From contig JAUUPT010000098.1 of assembly GCA_030843315.1 (NCBI GenBank), positions 1-11,656 of the forward strand: DNA of 11,656 bases. The letters run 5' to 3'. Positions 6,782 to 11,656 of this stretch are shown piece by piece; position 1 is the first letter of the stretch; the number at the start of each line of letters is the position of its first letter. A program made the translations under genes and the position numbers. This stretch comes from Bacteroidaceae bacterium. GTDB lineage: Bacteria; Bacteroidota; Bacteroidia; Bacteroidales; Bacteroidaceae. The notes under the pieces were generated by a model. The model worked only from the letters and a program-made list of their open reading frames with translations. It was not told the origin of the DNA and did not search any database.

Positions 6782-7486
6782 ATGACAGAAGATATAAAGC
6801 GACAATTATCAGCGTGGGCGGCAACTTATCATTGTGCCGATTTTATACAGCACGATCCGGTGCAATTCCCGCATCGGTACGTGCAGAAGCAGGACATTGA
6901 AGTGAGTGGCTTGCTGACGGCTATCATGAGCTTTGGCAACCGCAAGCAGATTTTGAAGAAAGCGGATGAACTTCATGCTTTGATGGGAACTTCTCCTTAT
7001 AAATATGTATTGTCCCGGCAGTGGGAAAGCGATTTTCCTTCGACAGATGGCAACAGTTTTTACCGTATGCTTTCTTACGCTGATTTCTATTCTTATTTCA
7101 AACGGCTGCACACGGCATATTCCCGTTTCGACAGTCTTGAAGAAGCTTTGCTGGTGCACTCCGGCACGCCTATGGAGAAACTCTGTGCATTTTTGGATGT
7201 TTCCCCTAAAAGCCCTCAAAAGAAGCTGAACATGTTTCTGCGTTGGATGATACGCAGGGGATCGGAAGTGGACTTCGGCATTTGGCAGAGTTTTGATTGC
7301 CGGGAGTTGGTGATTCCTTTAGATACCCATGTCTGCCGCGTGGCTTGTGCTTTGGGGCTTACGGAGACGGAGACTTTTTCCTTGAAGAATGCCCGCCGGA
7401 TTACTGCTGCATTGGCGGAGGTCTTTCCCGATGATCCGTGTTTCGGAGATTTTGCCCTGTTCGGTTATGGGGTGAATCATAAATGA
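6782..7486 (+). CDS. TIGR02757 (DUF2400) family protein
   Basis: 234 residues from the ATG at 6782; an in-frame ATG at 6758 would precede the -7 box and is rejected. Family hallmarks in order: QKQDIEVSGLLTAIMSFGNR (about 35-54), the middle MLSYADFYSYFKRL, KKLNMFLRWMIRR, the VDFGIW block, VIPLDTHVCRVACALGL and the closing FGDFALFGYGVN. I recognise the family from these blocks. It is common and single-copy in Bacteroidetes and distantly resembles helix-hairpin-helix DNA glycosylases, but no activity is established to my knowledge. Cytoplasmic, with no signal peptide. Divergent from the AraC-type gene and convergent with a DJ-1-type gene, from which it is separated by a bidirectional terminator. 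Confidence 0.9.
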   Translation: MTEDIKRQLSAWAATYHCADFIQHDPVQFPHRYVQKQDIEVSGLLTAIMSFGNRKQILKKADELHALMGTSPYKYVLSRQWESDFPSTDGNSFYRMLSYADFYSYFKRLHTAYSRFDSLEEALLVHSGTPMEKLCAFLDVSPKSPQKKLNMFLRWMIRRGSEVDFGIWQSFDCRELVIPLDTHVCRVACALGLTETETFSLKNARRITAALAEVFPDDPCFGDFALFGYGVNHK

Positions 7487-7487
7487 A

Positions 7488-7533
7488 AAAGTTCTATTGC
7501 CATTCTGCATCAGGCAATAGAACTTTCTGTTTT
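7488..7533. terminator. Bidirectional intrinsic terminator between convergent genes
   Basis: AAAGTTCTATTGCC (7488-7501) and GGCAATAGAACTTT (7513-7526) form a perfect 14-bp stem with an 11-nt loop. On the minus strand the stem runs into TTTTT, and on the plus strand it is followed by CTGTTTT. It starts one base after the stop codon at 7486 and ends 8 nt before the convergent stop at 7535, so it can serve both genes. Confidence 0.9.
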
Positions 7534-7534
7534 G

Positions 7535-8065
7535 TTATGCTTTCAGTGTAGCAATCACCTTCGGCATCATCGTCCAGATATTGTTCTCATCCTGGGCGGT
7601 GTAGAAGTTTCCGTCGACTTCCGACTGACTGTCGGTAGCTTCTCCGTTCTGTATGGCAGGTTTTGCCAAGGGGTGAACGGCTACTTTCTTGCCTTTCGTC
7701 ACTCCGGTGAAGTCGAACATCATGGCGGCAGCGCAATGACCGATCATGATCTTGCCTTTCTCGCCGAAAGCCTTGATTACTTCCAGCATCGTAATGTTAT
7801 ACGGTTTGCTTGCATTCTGCTGGAACACGGGCACTGCATCGCCGCAAGCGAATACCAATGCATCGTACTCATCTTCGTGTCCTTTCAGATTGGCAACTAC
7901 ATCGTCCGCCATCAGTGTGATACCGGAATTAGTTTTGATTTCCTTGCTGTCTGCCACGGCATATACCTTATAAGAAATACCATTCTCGAAGAATGCTTCG
8001 AGATACTGGAATAATCCGAATCCGTTGACCGGGTTGACTGCTAAAACTGCAACTTTCTTTGCCAT
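7535..8065 (-). CDS. DJ-1/PfpI-family protein, second copy
   Basis: 176 residues from the ATG at 8065 (MAKKVAVLAVNPVNG); an in-frame ATG at 8089 adds an implausible MSHLIIKI. The DJ-1/PfpI fold is indicated by the first strand KVAVLAV, DALVFACGDAVP, the nucleophile elbow with Cys111 in IMIGHCAAAMMF, and a C-terminal VDGNFYTAQD block that matches the family's conserved 'dgn-iTs-g' strand. The candidate partner glutamate is Glu23 or Glu27. It differs clearly from the copy at 4994-5584, so this is not a recent duplication. Divergent from an HxlR-type regulator across a 165-nt region with a dyad operator candidate, which makes it the obvious target of that regulator. The likely role is defence against reactive carbonyl or electrophile species; this is inference. 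Confidence 0.87.
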   Translation of the reverse strand: MAKKVAVLAVNPVNGFGLFQYLEAFFENGISYKVYAVADSKEIKTNSGITLMADDVVANLKGHEDEYDALVFACGDAVPVFQQNASKPYNITMLEVIKAFGEKGKIMIGHCAAAMMFDFTGVTKGKKVAVHPLAKPAIQNGEATDSQSEVDGNFYTAQDENNIWTMMPKVIATLKA

Positions 8066-8111
8066 AATTTTAATTATTAAGTGAGACAATAGTTATTTTC
8101 AGTAAGTTTAT

Positions 8112-8119
8112 TACTTTTG
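8112..8119 (+). promoter_or_regulatory. Possible -7 box directed towards the HxlR-type gene
   Basis: TACTTTTG fits TAnnTTTG and would give a leader of about 105 nt to the ATG at 8231. No -33 box is visible. It lies 5 nt from the oppositely directed -7 box at 8125-8132, so the two promoters would interlock. Confidence 0.3.
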
Positions 8120-8124
8120 TGCAG

Positions 8125-8156
8125 CAAAGTTATGCTTCCTGTCTGATATAAACAAG
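8125..8156 (-). promoter_or_regulatory. Promoter of the second DJ-1/PfpI gene
   Basis: Minus-strand -7 box TAACTTTG (8125-8132) with CTTG (8153-8156), 3 of 4 against the -33 TTTG, at 20-nt spacing, which is the usual distance. The leader to the ATG at 8065 is about 55 nt. Confidence 0.55.
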
Positions 8157-8181
8157 AAGGAACTTGAATGTTAGATAGTTA

Positions 8182-8201
8182 CAACAATGTAACCATTGTT
8201 G
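8182..8201. promoter_or_regulatory. Candidate operator dyad in the HxlR/DJ-1 intergenic region
   Basis: CAACAATG-TAAC-CATTGTTG is a perfect 8-bp-arm inverted repeat with a 4-nt centre. It lies 29 nt before the HxlR-type start and about 26 nt upstream of the -33 box of the divergent DJ-1 gene. Dimeric HxlR/MarR-like proteins bind short inverted repeats in such regions. An outer weaker pair, TTGAA (8164-8168) and TTCAA (8205-8209), encloses it. Confidence 0.5.
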
Positions 8202-8230
8202 ATGTTCAATCAATTAGGAAAAGTTAAAAT

Positions 8231-8581
8231 ATGGAAAACTTTCATCGTATAGATGTTTGTCCGATACGGGACGTGCTGAGCGGTCTTGGCGATAAGTGGA
8301 CAATGCTTATCCTGGTGACACTGAAAGCGAATGGAATAATGCGTTTCGGCGATATTCAGAAAACAATCGGCGACATTTCCCAACGTATGTTGACGGTGAC
8401 GCTCCGCTCATTGGAAACCGATGGATTAATCATCAGGAAAGTGTATGCCGAAGTTCCGCCACGTGTGGAGTATAGCCTCACGGAAACGGGGCGTAGCCTG
8501 ATGCCGCATATCGAATCGTTGGTAGGCTGGGCTTTGGAGCATATGGACGATATTCTGAATCGGCGGAGTGTACAAAACTAA
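8231..8581 (+). CDS. HxlR-family winged-helix transcriptional regulator
   Basis: 116 residues, one HxlR-type winged helix-turn-helix. The N-terminal block is CPIRDVLSGLGDKWTMLIL with Cys10 in the position of the conserved family cysteine; ISQRMLTVTLRSLETDGLI is the recognition helix region and PPRVEYSLTETG the wing. In several family members (YodB and HypR of Bacillus are the known examples) this N-terminal cysteine senses quinones, diamide or hypochlorite, so a thiol-based redox switch is plausible here, but family members without that role also keep the Cys. It is divergent from a DJ-1-type gene, and a dyad lies immediately upstream of its start, consistent with autorepression plus control of the neighbour. 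Confidence 0.93.
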   Translation: MENFHRIDVCPIRDVLSGLGDKWTMLILVTLKANGIMRFGDIQKTIGDISQRMLTVTLRSLETDGLIIRKVYAEVPPRVEYSLTETGRSLMPHIESLVGWALEHMDDILNRRSVQN

Positions 8582-8660
8582 TTGCCATTCAAGGCGAAAC
8601 GAAGAATCTCCTCTCCTTATATAAAGAGAAGAGATTCTTCGCTACGCCTTGAATGACAAT
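8581..8660. repeat. 80-nt near-perfect dyad, REP-like element
   Basis: Left arm 8581-8610 and right arm 8631-8660 are inverted copies matching at 27 of 30 bases around a 20-nt centre that can itself pair partly. The arms contain CATTCAAGGCG and CGAAGAATCTC, which resemble the widely scattered 'GTCATTCTGAGCG..GCGAAGAATC' dyads I know from Bacteroidetes and other genomes. The element starts at the last base of the HxlR-type stop codon. No T-tract follows on the plus strand, so it is not a standard terminator, although the RNA stem would be very stable. Confidence 0.75.
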
Positions 8661-8662
8661 AC

Positions 8663-8688
8663 AAGATGATAGCGGAAGCTATTATCTT
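8663..8688. terminator. 11-bp hairpin at the end of the YtxH-like gene
   Basis: AAGATGATAGC-GGAA-GCTATTATCTT. As plus-strand RNA all 11 pairs form, counting one G-U, and the loop GGAA is a GNRA tetraloop followed by ATTTCTT. As minus-strand RNA there is one A-C mismatch, and the stem begins inside the YtxH-like stop codon. It probably acts as a transcript 3' end for one or both converging genes; no strong U-tract is present. Confidence 0.4.
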
Positions 8689-8980
8689 ATTTCTTGGTAT
8701 CTGCAAAGGTATGTACCTTATTCTTCAGATTGTCTGCTTTCTCGGCTGCTTCGTGTGCTTCATCGGCCATTTTATCAGCAGCTTTTACGCCGGCATGCAG
8801 CGCTTCTTCTTCGGCAGCGTGGAATGCTTCTTTGGCTTCACTACCAGCTTTGTGCATGGCATGGCACATTTCACTTCTCAGTCTTGCTGCTCTTGGTGTG
8901 TGAGAAAAGTGGTAAACCAGTGCTCCAACGACCGAACCTATCCCCAGTCCAATCAGGAAATTAGAATTTTTACATCTCAT
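8687..8980 (-). CDS. YtxH-like small membrane-anchored protein
   Basis: 97 residues. An N-terminal glycine-rich membrane segment (about 7-25, FLIGLGIGSVVGALVYHF) is followed by a long, charged, alanine-rich helix with no prolines after residue 29, which fits the YtxH pattern (one membrane helix plus a coiled-coil or amphipathic tail). Alternating Ala/Glu/Lys/His blocks (KEAFHAAEEEALHAGVKAAD) give the tail a heptad-like look. Such proteins are often stress-induced in Firmicutes, but the role in Bacteroidetes is not known. No TAnnTTTG box was found in the roughly 60 nt upstream, which are very AT-rich and contain GTTTAAAC-type palindromes. Monocistronic. Confidence 0.82.
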   Translation of the reverse strand: MRCKNSNFLIGLGIGSVVGALVYHFSHTPRAARLRSEMCHAMHKAGSEAKEAFHAAEEEALHAGVKAADKMADEAHEAAEKADNLKNKVHTFADTKK

Positions 8981-9104
8981 AATTAAGTTAGTTTTAAACG
9001 GTTAAAATTAAAATCAATTCTGTTTAAACAACGTGTCTGAAAGGCATTGGTTCATGGAGCAGAAAGGAATTAGTAACAATTTACTTTTAAAGATCGGAGG
9101 ATAC

Positions 9105-9144
9105 AAAAAAGCCAATTCCGATTCGTCACGAATCGGAATTGGCT
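9105..9144 (-). terminator. Strong intrinsic terminator of the PepSY-like gene
   Basis: 16-bp perfect stem (9110-9125 with 9129-9144; arms begin AGCCAATTCCG) and a 3-nt loop, running into TTTTTT on the minus strand (9105-9110). It lies 29 nt after the stop codon at 9174. This is the best terminator in the window. Confidence 0.93.
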
Positions 9145-9173
9145 ACCATGAGTTACTTAACATTGTGGAAAGC

Positions 9174-9491
9174 TTATTCTTTTACAGCTTCACCTTTCTC
9201 ATTCAAAATAACAGTTGTTTCAGTATCGTCTTGAGCGGTAACTACTATCTTGTAAACCTTGGCACCGTCTTTCTCCTTCACGTAGGCTTCTTTTACAGAA
9301 GCTCCTTCGTAATCTTTTCCCAGTGTCTGCATAACGGCTTGTGGCAACTGGGTGGGATCCATCTTTACAAAGTCGTCTTGTGGAACTTGAGCCACTGTGG
9401 CTACTGCTGCTGAATTGTTTACTTCCTGTGCAAATGCTACAGAACTACCTACTCCCAAAATCATTGCTAATGCTACTAATACCTTTTTCAT
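9174..9491 (-). CDS. Small secreted protein with PepSY-like domain
   Basis: 105 residues. A clear signal peptide (1-21, MKKVLVALAMILGVGSSVAFA, cleaved before QEV) precedes a low-complexity linker and a single PepSY-like domain (about 45-103: LPQAVMQTL, ASVKEAYVKEKDGAKVYKIVV, ETTVILNEKGEAV). This is the layout of the beta-lactamase-inhibitor-like PepSY_like proteins common in Bacteroides, which are periplasmic or surface proteins without known enzymatic activity. Monocistronic, with its own terminator. No TAnnTTTG box is found in its upstream region; a sigma-54-like element and a dyad are present instead. The family call is fairly secure; the function is unknown. Confidence 0.88.
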   Translation of the reverse strand: MKKVLVALAMILGVGSSVAFAQEVNNSAAVATVAQVPQDDFVKMDPTQLPQAVMQTLGKDYEGASVKEAYVKEKDGAKVYKIVVTAQDDTETTVILNEKGEAVKE

Positions 9492-9544
9492 AATTGTAAA
9501 GTTTAAGTGAGTGTTTTGTTTATTGTTTCTAACACTAACTATAG

Positions 9545-9560
9545 GGCAAAAGGGATGCCA
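9545..9560 (-). promoter_or_regulatory. Candidate sigma-54 (RpoN) -24/-12 promoter
   Basis: Minus strand TGGCATCCCTTTTGCC: TGGCA and TTGC with GG and GC at the -24/-12 spacing of the sigma-54 consensus (TGGCAC-N5-TTGC). It predicts a start near 9534 and a leader of about 43 nt to the PepSY-like ATG. One 16-nt match can arise by chance. Confidence 0.4.
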
Positions 9561-9587
9561 GAAATATATGTTTTGCTATATATGTTT

Positions 9588-9615
9588 GTATTTCAATGGT
9601 ATATGCTTGAAATAC
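9588..9615. promoter_or_regulatory. Upstream dyad, possible activator site
   Basis: GTATTTCAA (9588-9596) and TTGAAATAC (9607-9615) are a perfect 9-bp inverted repeat with a 10-nt centre. Its middle is about 67 nt upstream of the start predicted from the sigma-54-like element. A second interlocked dyad (ATGGTAT/ATACCAT) uses the same region. It is also 90 nt upstream of the ABM promoter, so it could serve either gene. Confidence 0.45.
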
Positions 9616-9705
9616 CATACCTTTGGTTTTAAATAAAATGTAGAAAAGTGTGGAATTGGGTAACACACTTGAGGAATAATTGCACGGTTTTTGATTTATT
9701 CTGCT

Positions 9706-9713
9706 TAAATTTG
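9706..9713 (+). promoter_or_regulatory. -7 box for the ABM gene
   Basis: TAAATTTG fits TAnnTTTG, with a leader of about 20 nt to the ATG at 9739. The nearest TTTG upstream (9690-9693) is too close to be a standard -33 box. Confidence 0.45.
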
Positions 9714-9738
9714 CGAGATACTTAAAATATATACAGAT

Positions 9739-10014
9739 ATGATTAGACTAAATGTTTTTATTCAGGTAAGCGCGGAGAATCGTGCTGCCGTACTGGAAGT
9801 AGCCAAAGAATTGGTAGCATGTTCTTTGAAAGACAAAGGTTGCATTGCCTATGATATTTTTGAGAGCGCCACTCGTAGTGATGTTCTTATGATTTGCGAA
9901 ACGTGGCAAGATGCCGAGTCGCTAACTGCACACGAGGGAGCAGCGCATTTTGTGACGTTGGTTCCACAGATACAGGGGCTGGCTTCCATGAAGTTGGAGA
10001 AGTTCGACTTCTGA
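9739..10014 (+). CDS. Antibiotic biosynthesis monooxygenase (ABM) domain protein
   Basis: 91 residues, a single ABM ferredoxin-like domain. First strand IRLNVFIQV, then helix ENRAAVLEVAKELVACSLKDKGCIAYDIF, strand VLMICETWQD with the conserved E54 and W56, and the helix AHEGAAHFVTLVPQI with H65 and H70. The layout matches YgiN-type putative quinol monooxygenases, which act as dimers without metal or flavin cofactors; many family members have no known substrate. Cytoplasmic. It starts a plus-strand pair with the GH43 gene 70 nt downstream, but a GC-rich hairpin lies between them, so full co-transcription is doubtful. Confidence 0.9.
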   Translation: MIRLNVFIQVSAENRAAVLEVAKELVACSLKDKGCIAYDIFESATRSDVLMICETWQDAESLTAHEGAAHFVTLVPQIQGLASMKLEKFDF

Positions 10015-10024
10015 TATAAACAGC

Positions 10025-10059
10025 AAAGGCACCGCGCATATTGAAATGTGCGGTGCTTT
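10025..10059 (+). terminator. Hairpin between the ABM and GH43 genes
   Basis: GCACCGCGCAT (10029-10039) and ATGTGCGGTGC (10046-10056) pair over 11 positions with one G-U and a 6-nt loop. Flanking AAAG and TTTA extend it slightly. Only three T follow before ATAACC, so it is either a terminator or a leaky attenuator in front of the GH43 gene. Confidence 0.55.
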
Positions 10060-10084
10060 ATAACCTAAGAATGCTTTTACTTTA

Positions 10085-11428
10085 ATGAAGAATACCATGA
10101 AATACAAACAACTACTTACACTTGCTTTTCTTGCGCTCTCTGCTAATATGGTTGAAGCGCAGAATCCCATCATCAGAGACCAATTCACTGCCGACCCTAC
10201 GGCAAGAGTTTTTGAAGGAAAAATGTATGTTTATCCTTCACACGATATCCCCAGCCCCATCGAACGGCTGAAAGAATGGTTCTGCATGGCGGACTATCAC
10301 GTCTTCTCTTCCGAAAACTTGGTGGATTGGACAGATCATGGTGTCATTGTCAGCCAGGAGAATGTGCCGTGGGTGCAGCCGGATTCTTATTCCATGTGGG
10401 CGCCCGATTGTGTCTATAAGAATGGTAAATACTATTTCTATTTCCCCTCTACCCTCAAAGGTGAGGGCAAAACGGGTTTTGCTGTGGGAGTTGCCACGGC
10501 CGACAAACCTTATGGGCCTTTTAAACCTGAGATGAATGCCATCGAGGGAGTGGACGGCATAGATCCTTGTGTACTGGTAGATAAAGACGGGCAAAGTTAC
10601 ATCTACTGGGCAGGACATGGAATGTCTATGGCAAAGTTGAAAGACAATATGCTGGAACTGGCTTCCGAACCGGTGGTGGTAGAAGGATTGCCCGAAGGCT
10701 TTAAAGAAGGCCCGTTCGTTTTTGAACGCAACGGCAAATACTATTTTACTTTCCCCTGGGTGCAGGATAAGACCGAAACGCTGGCGTATGCTATGGGTAA
10801 TTCTCCGATGGGACCTTTTGAGTTTAAGGGAATTATCATGGAACAGTCGCCTACCGGCTGCTGGACGAACCATCATTCTATCGTGGAATATAACGGTCAG
10901 TGGTATCTGTTTTATCATCATAACGATTACTCTCCCGAGTTTGATAAGAACAGATCCGTGCGAATAGACTCCCTTTCTTTCAATGCCGACGGAACTATCC
11001 GGAAGGTTGTCCCGACTTTACGCGGAGTAGGCATTACTGATGCACATACCCCTATTCAGATAGATCGTTACAGCAGCATAAGTCCTGCGGGAACATCTAT
11101 TGTTTTTTTGGATGAAGCGAATAAGTTTGAAGGCTGGAAGGCGGTTTTCAGCGGTAAAGATGCTTGGTTGCAATACAATCGGGTAGACTTTGGCAAAGAT
11201 AAAGTGAAAAAGGTAAACGTACGGGTGAACTCCGCTGCCGGTGGTGTGCTGCAAATTCGTGCCGGTAAAAACGGTCCTGTCATTGCATCTGTCAATATTC
11301 CACAAAGCAGAAATTGGACGGTAGTGAGTACTCCGGTAAGTTCTGCTCCTACCGGAGTACACGATTTGTTTATTTCTCTTCCAAAGGGGAACCAAGCAGA
11401 AGTAGACTGGATCAGCTTTGGGAAGTAA
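10085..11428 (+). CDS. Secreted glycoside hydrolase family 43 enzyme with C-terminal CBM6-like domain
   Basis: 447 residues. Signal peptide about 1-25 (ends MVEA/QNP), with no lipobox cysteine, so probably periplasmic. The five-bladed propeller GH43 domain (about 30-325) carries the expected acid triad: Asp37 in TADPTARVF as base, Asp160 in DGIDPCVLVD as pKa modulator, and Glu208 in FKEGPFVFERNG as acid; conserved MWAPDCVYKNGKYYFYF and NHHSIVEYNGQWYLFYH blades are present. Residues about 345-447 form a CBM6-like beta-sandwich (FEGWKAVF, WLQYNRVDFG, VDWISFGK). Members cleave arabinofuranosyl or beta-xylosyl links in plant glycans; the exact specificity is not readable. Start at ATG 10085; MKYKQLL at 10097 is an alternative that trims the signal peptide. 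No SusC/SusD or other glycan genes are visible. The 3' end overlaps the next, convergent gene by 17 nt. Confidence 0.95.
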   Translation: MKNTMKYKQLLTLAFLALSANMVEAQNPIIRDQFTADPTARVFEGKMYVYPSHDIPSPIERLKEWFCMADYHVFSSENLVDWTDHGVIVSQENVPWVQPDSYSMWAPDCVYKNGKYYFYFPSTLKGEGKTGFAVGVATADKPYGPFKPEMNAIEGVDGIDPCVLVDKDGQSYIYWAGHGMSMAKLKDNMLELASEPVVVEGLPEGFKEGPFVFERNGKYYFTFPWVQDKTETLAYAMGNSPMGPFEFKGIIMEQSPTGCWTNHHSIVEYNGQWYLFYHHNDYSPEFDKNRSVRIDSLSFNADGTIRKVVPTLRGVGITDAHTPIQIDRYSSISPAGTSIVFLDEANKFEGWKAVFSGKDAWLQYNRVDFGKDKVKKVNVRVNSAAGGVLQIRAGKNGPVIASVNIPQSRNWTVVSTPVSSAPTGVHDLFISLPKGNQAEVDWISFGK

Positions 11429-11656
11429 CTTTCCCTTGCCAAATGCTTATAATCTTTCTGCGTATTGCCAGGATATTCAGCAGGGACACTGCAAGGAACA
11501 GGATGAAACCTGTCAACATACAGGGCAGTAACGAGCCGGTTGTCAGCTGTGGAAAAAGAGTTTGGATTACTTCTGTATAGTAAGTACGTATCCATGCTAC
11601 ACTACCTATGGCAAGTAACAGAACAAGGATGTTCAGCCCCACAGTAAGGACGTAGT
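11412..11656 (-). CDS. C-terminal part of an integral membrane protein, 5' end beyond window
   Basis: 81 codons are visible, open to the right edge; the in-frame GTG at 11642 is not convincing as a start because the frame continues upstream (YVLT before VGLNILVL). Two hydrophobic segments are clear: NILVLLLAIGSVAWI and LLPCMLTGFILFLAVSLLNIL, joined by a loop of about 20 residues, then a basic tail (RRKIISIWQGK). The pattern of a final membrane pair followed by a short basic tail would suit the last helices of an FtsX/MacB-type ABC permease or another polytopic protein; I cannot assign a family. The stop codon lies inside the last codons of the GH43 gene, with a 17-nt tail-to-tail overlap. Confidence 0.75.
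   Translation of the reverse strand, partial: YVLTVGLNILVLLLAIGSVAWIRTYYTEVIQTLFPQLTTGSLLPCMLTGFILFLAVSLLNILAIRRKIISIWQGKVTSQS

Noticed and set aside
8653..8964. Plus-strand open frames over the YtxH-like gene
   Set aside because: Cysteine- and aromatic-rich antisense translations of an alanine-rich helical protein; no supporting signals.
9033..9413. Plus-strand open frame of 126 codons
   Set aside because: Runs through the terminator hairpin and antisense to the signal-peptide-bearing PepSY-like gene; no start signal or family resemblance.
10238..10921. Minus-strand open frame of 227 codons
   Set aside because: Antisense to the GH43 catalytic domain, whose catalytic residues and blades are all in frame on the plus strand.

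Overview
The window reads as chromosomal DNA of a gut Bacteroides or a close relative. Several promoters carry the Bacteroidetes -7 box (TAnnTTTG) just upstream of starts, Shine-Dalgarno sites are mostly weak, and the proteins belong to typical Bacteroides families: a carboxypeptidase-regulatory-like/plug/beta-barrel outer membrane protein, a PepSY-like small secreted protein, a TIGR02757 protein and a GH43 enzyme. I see no transposase, phage gene, CRISPR array, tRNA or rRNA.

Left part (1-4971, all minus strand): a compact envelope module transcribed leftwards as response regulator, sensor kinase, 798-residue outer membrane beta-barrel protein, and a PAP2 phosphatase cut by the left edge. Regulator and kinase overlap, as do barrel protein and phosphatase. 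The promoters before the regulator and before the barrel gene share a layout: two 9-nt direct repeats at 11-nt period, then 6 nt, then a -7 box with no good -33 box. That is what an autoregulated OmpR/PhoB-type activator controlling the barrel-phosphatase pair would look like.

Middle part (4994-8581): two DJ-1/PfpI-fold genes, an AraC-type regulator with a GyrI-like ligand domain, a divergent TIGR02757 gene, and an HxlR-type regulator with an N-terminal cysteine divergent from the second DJ-1 gene. The HxlR/DJ-1 interval holds a perfect 8-bp-arm dyad (probable operator) and interlocked -7 boxes. A 22-nt tandem repeat of four units lies between the AraC gene and the first DJ-1 gene. The theme looks like electrophile or small-molecule stress, but this is inference from families.

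Right part (8581-11656): an 80-nt near-perfect dyad that resembles a REP-like dispersed element, a YtxH-like small membrane protein, a PepSY-like secreted protein with a strong intrinsic terminator and a possible sigma-54 promoter plus upstream dyad, an ABM monooxygenase, a secreted GH43-CBM6 glycosidase, and the C-terminal end of a membrane protein that overlaps the GH43 gene tail to tail and runs off the right edge.
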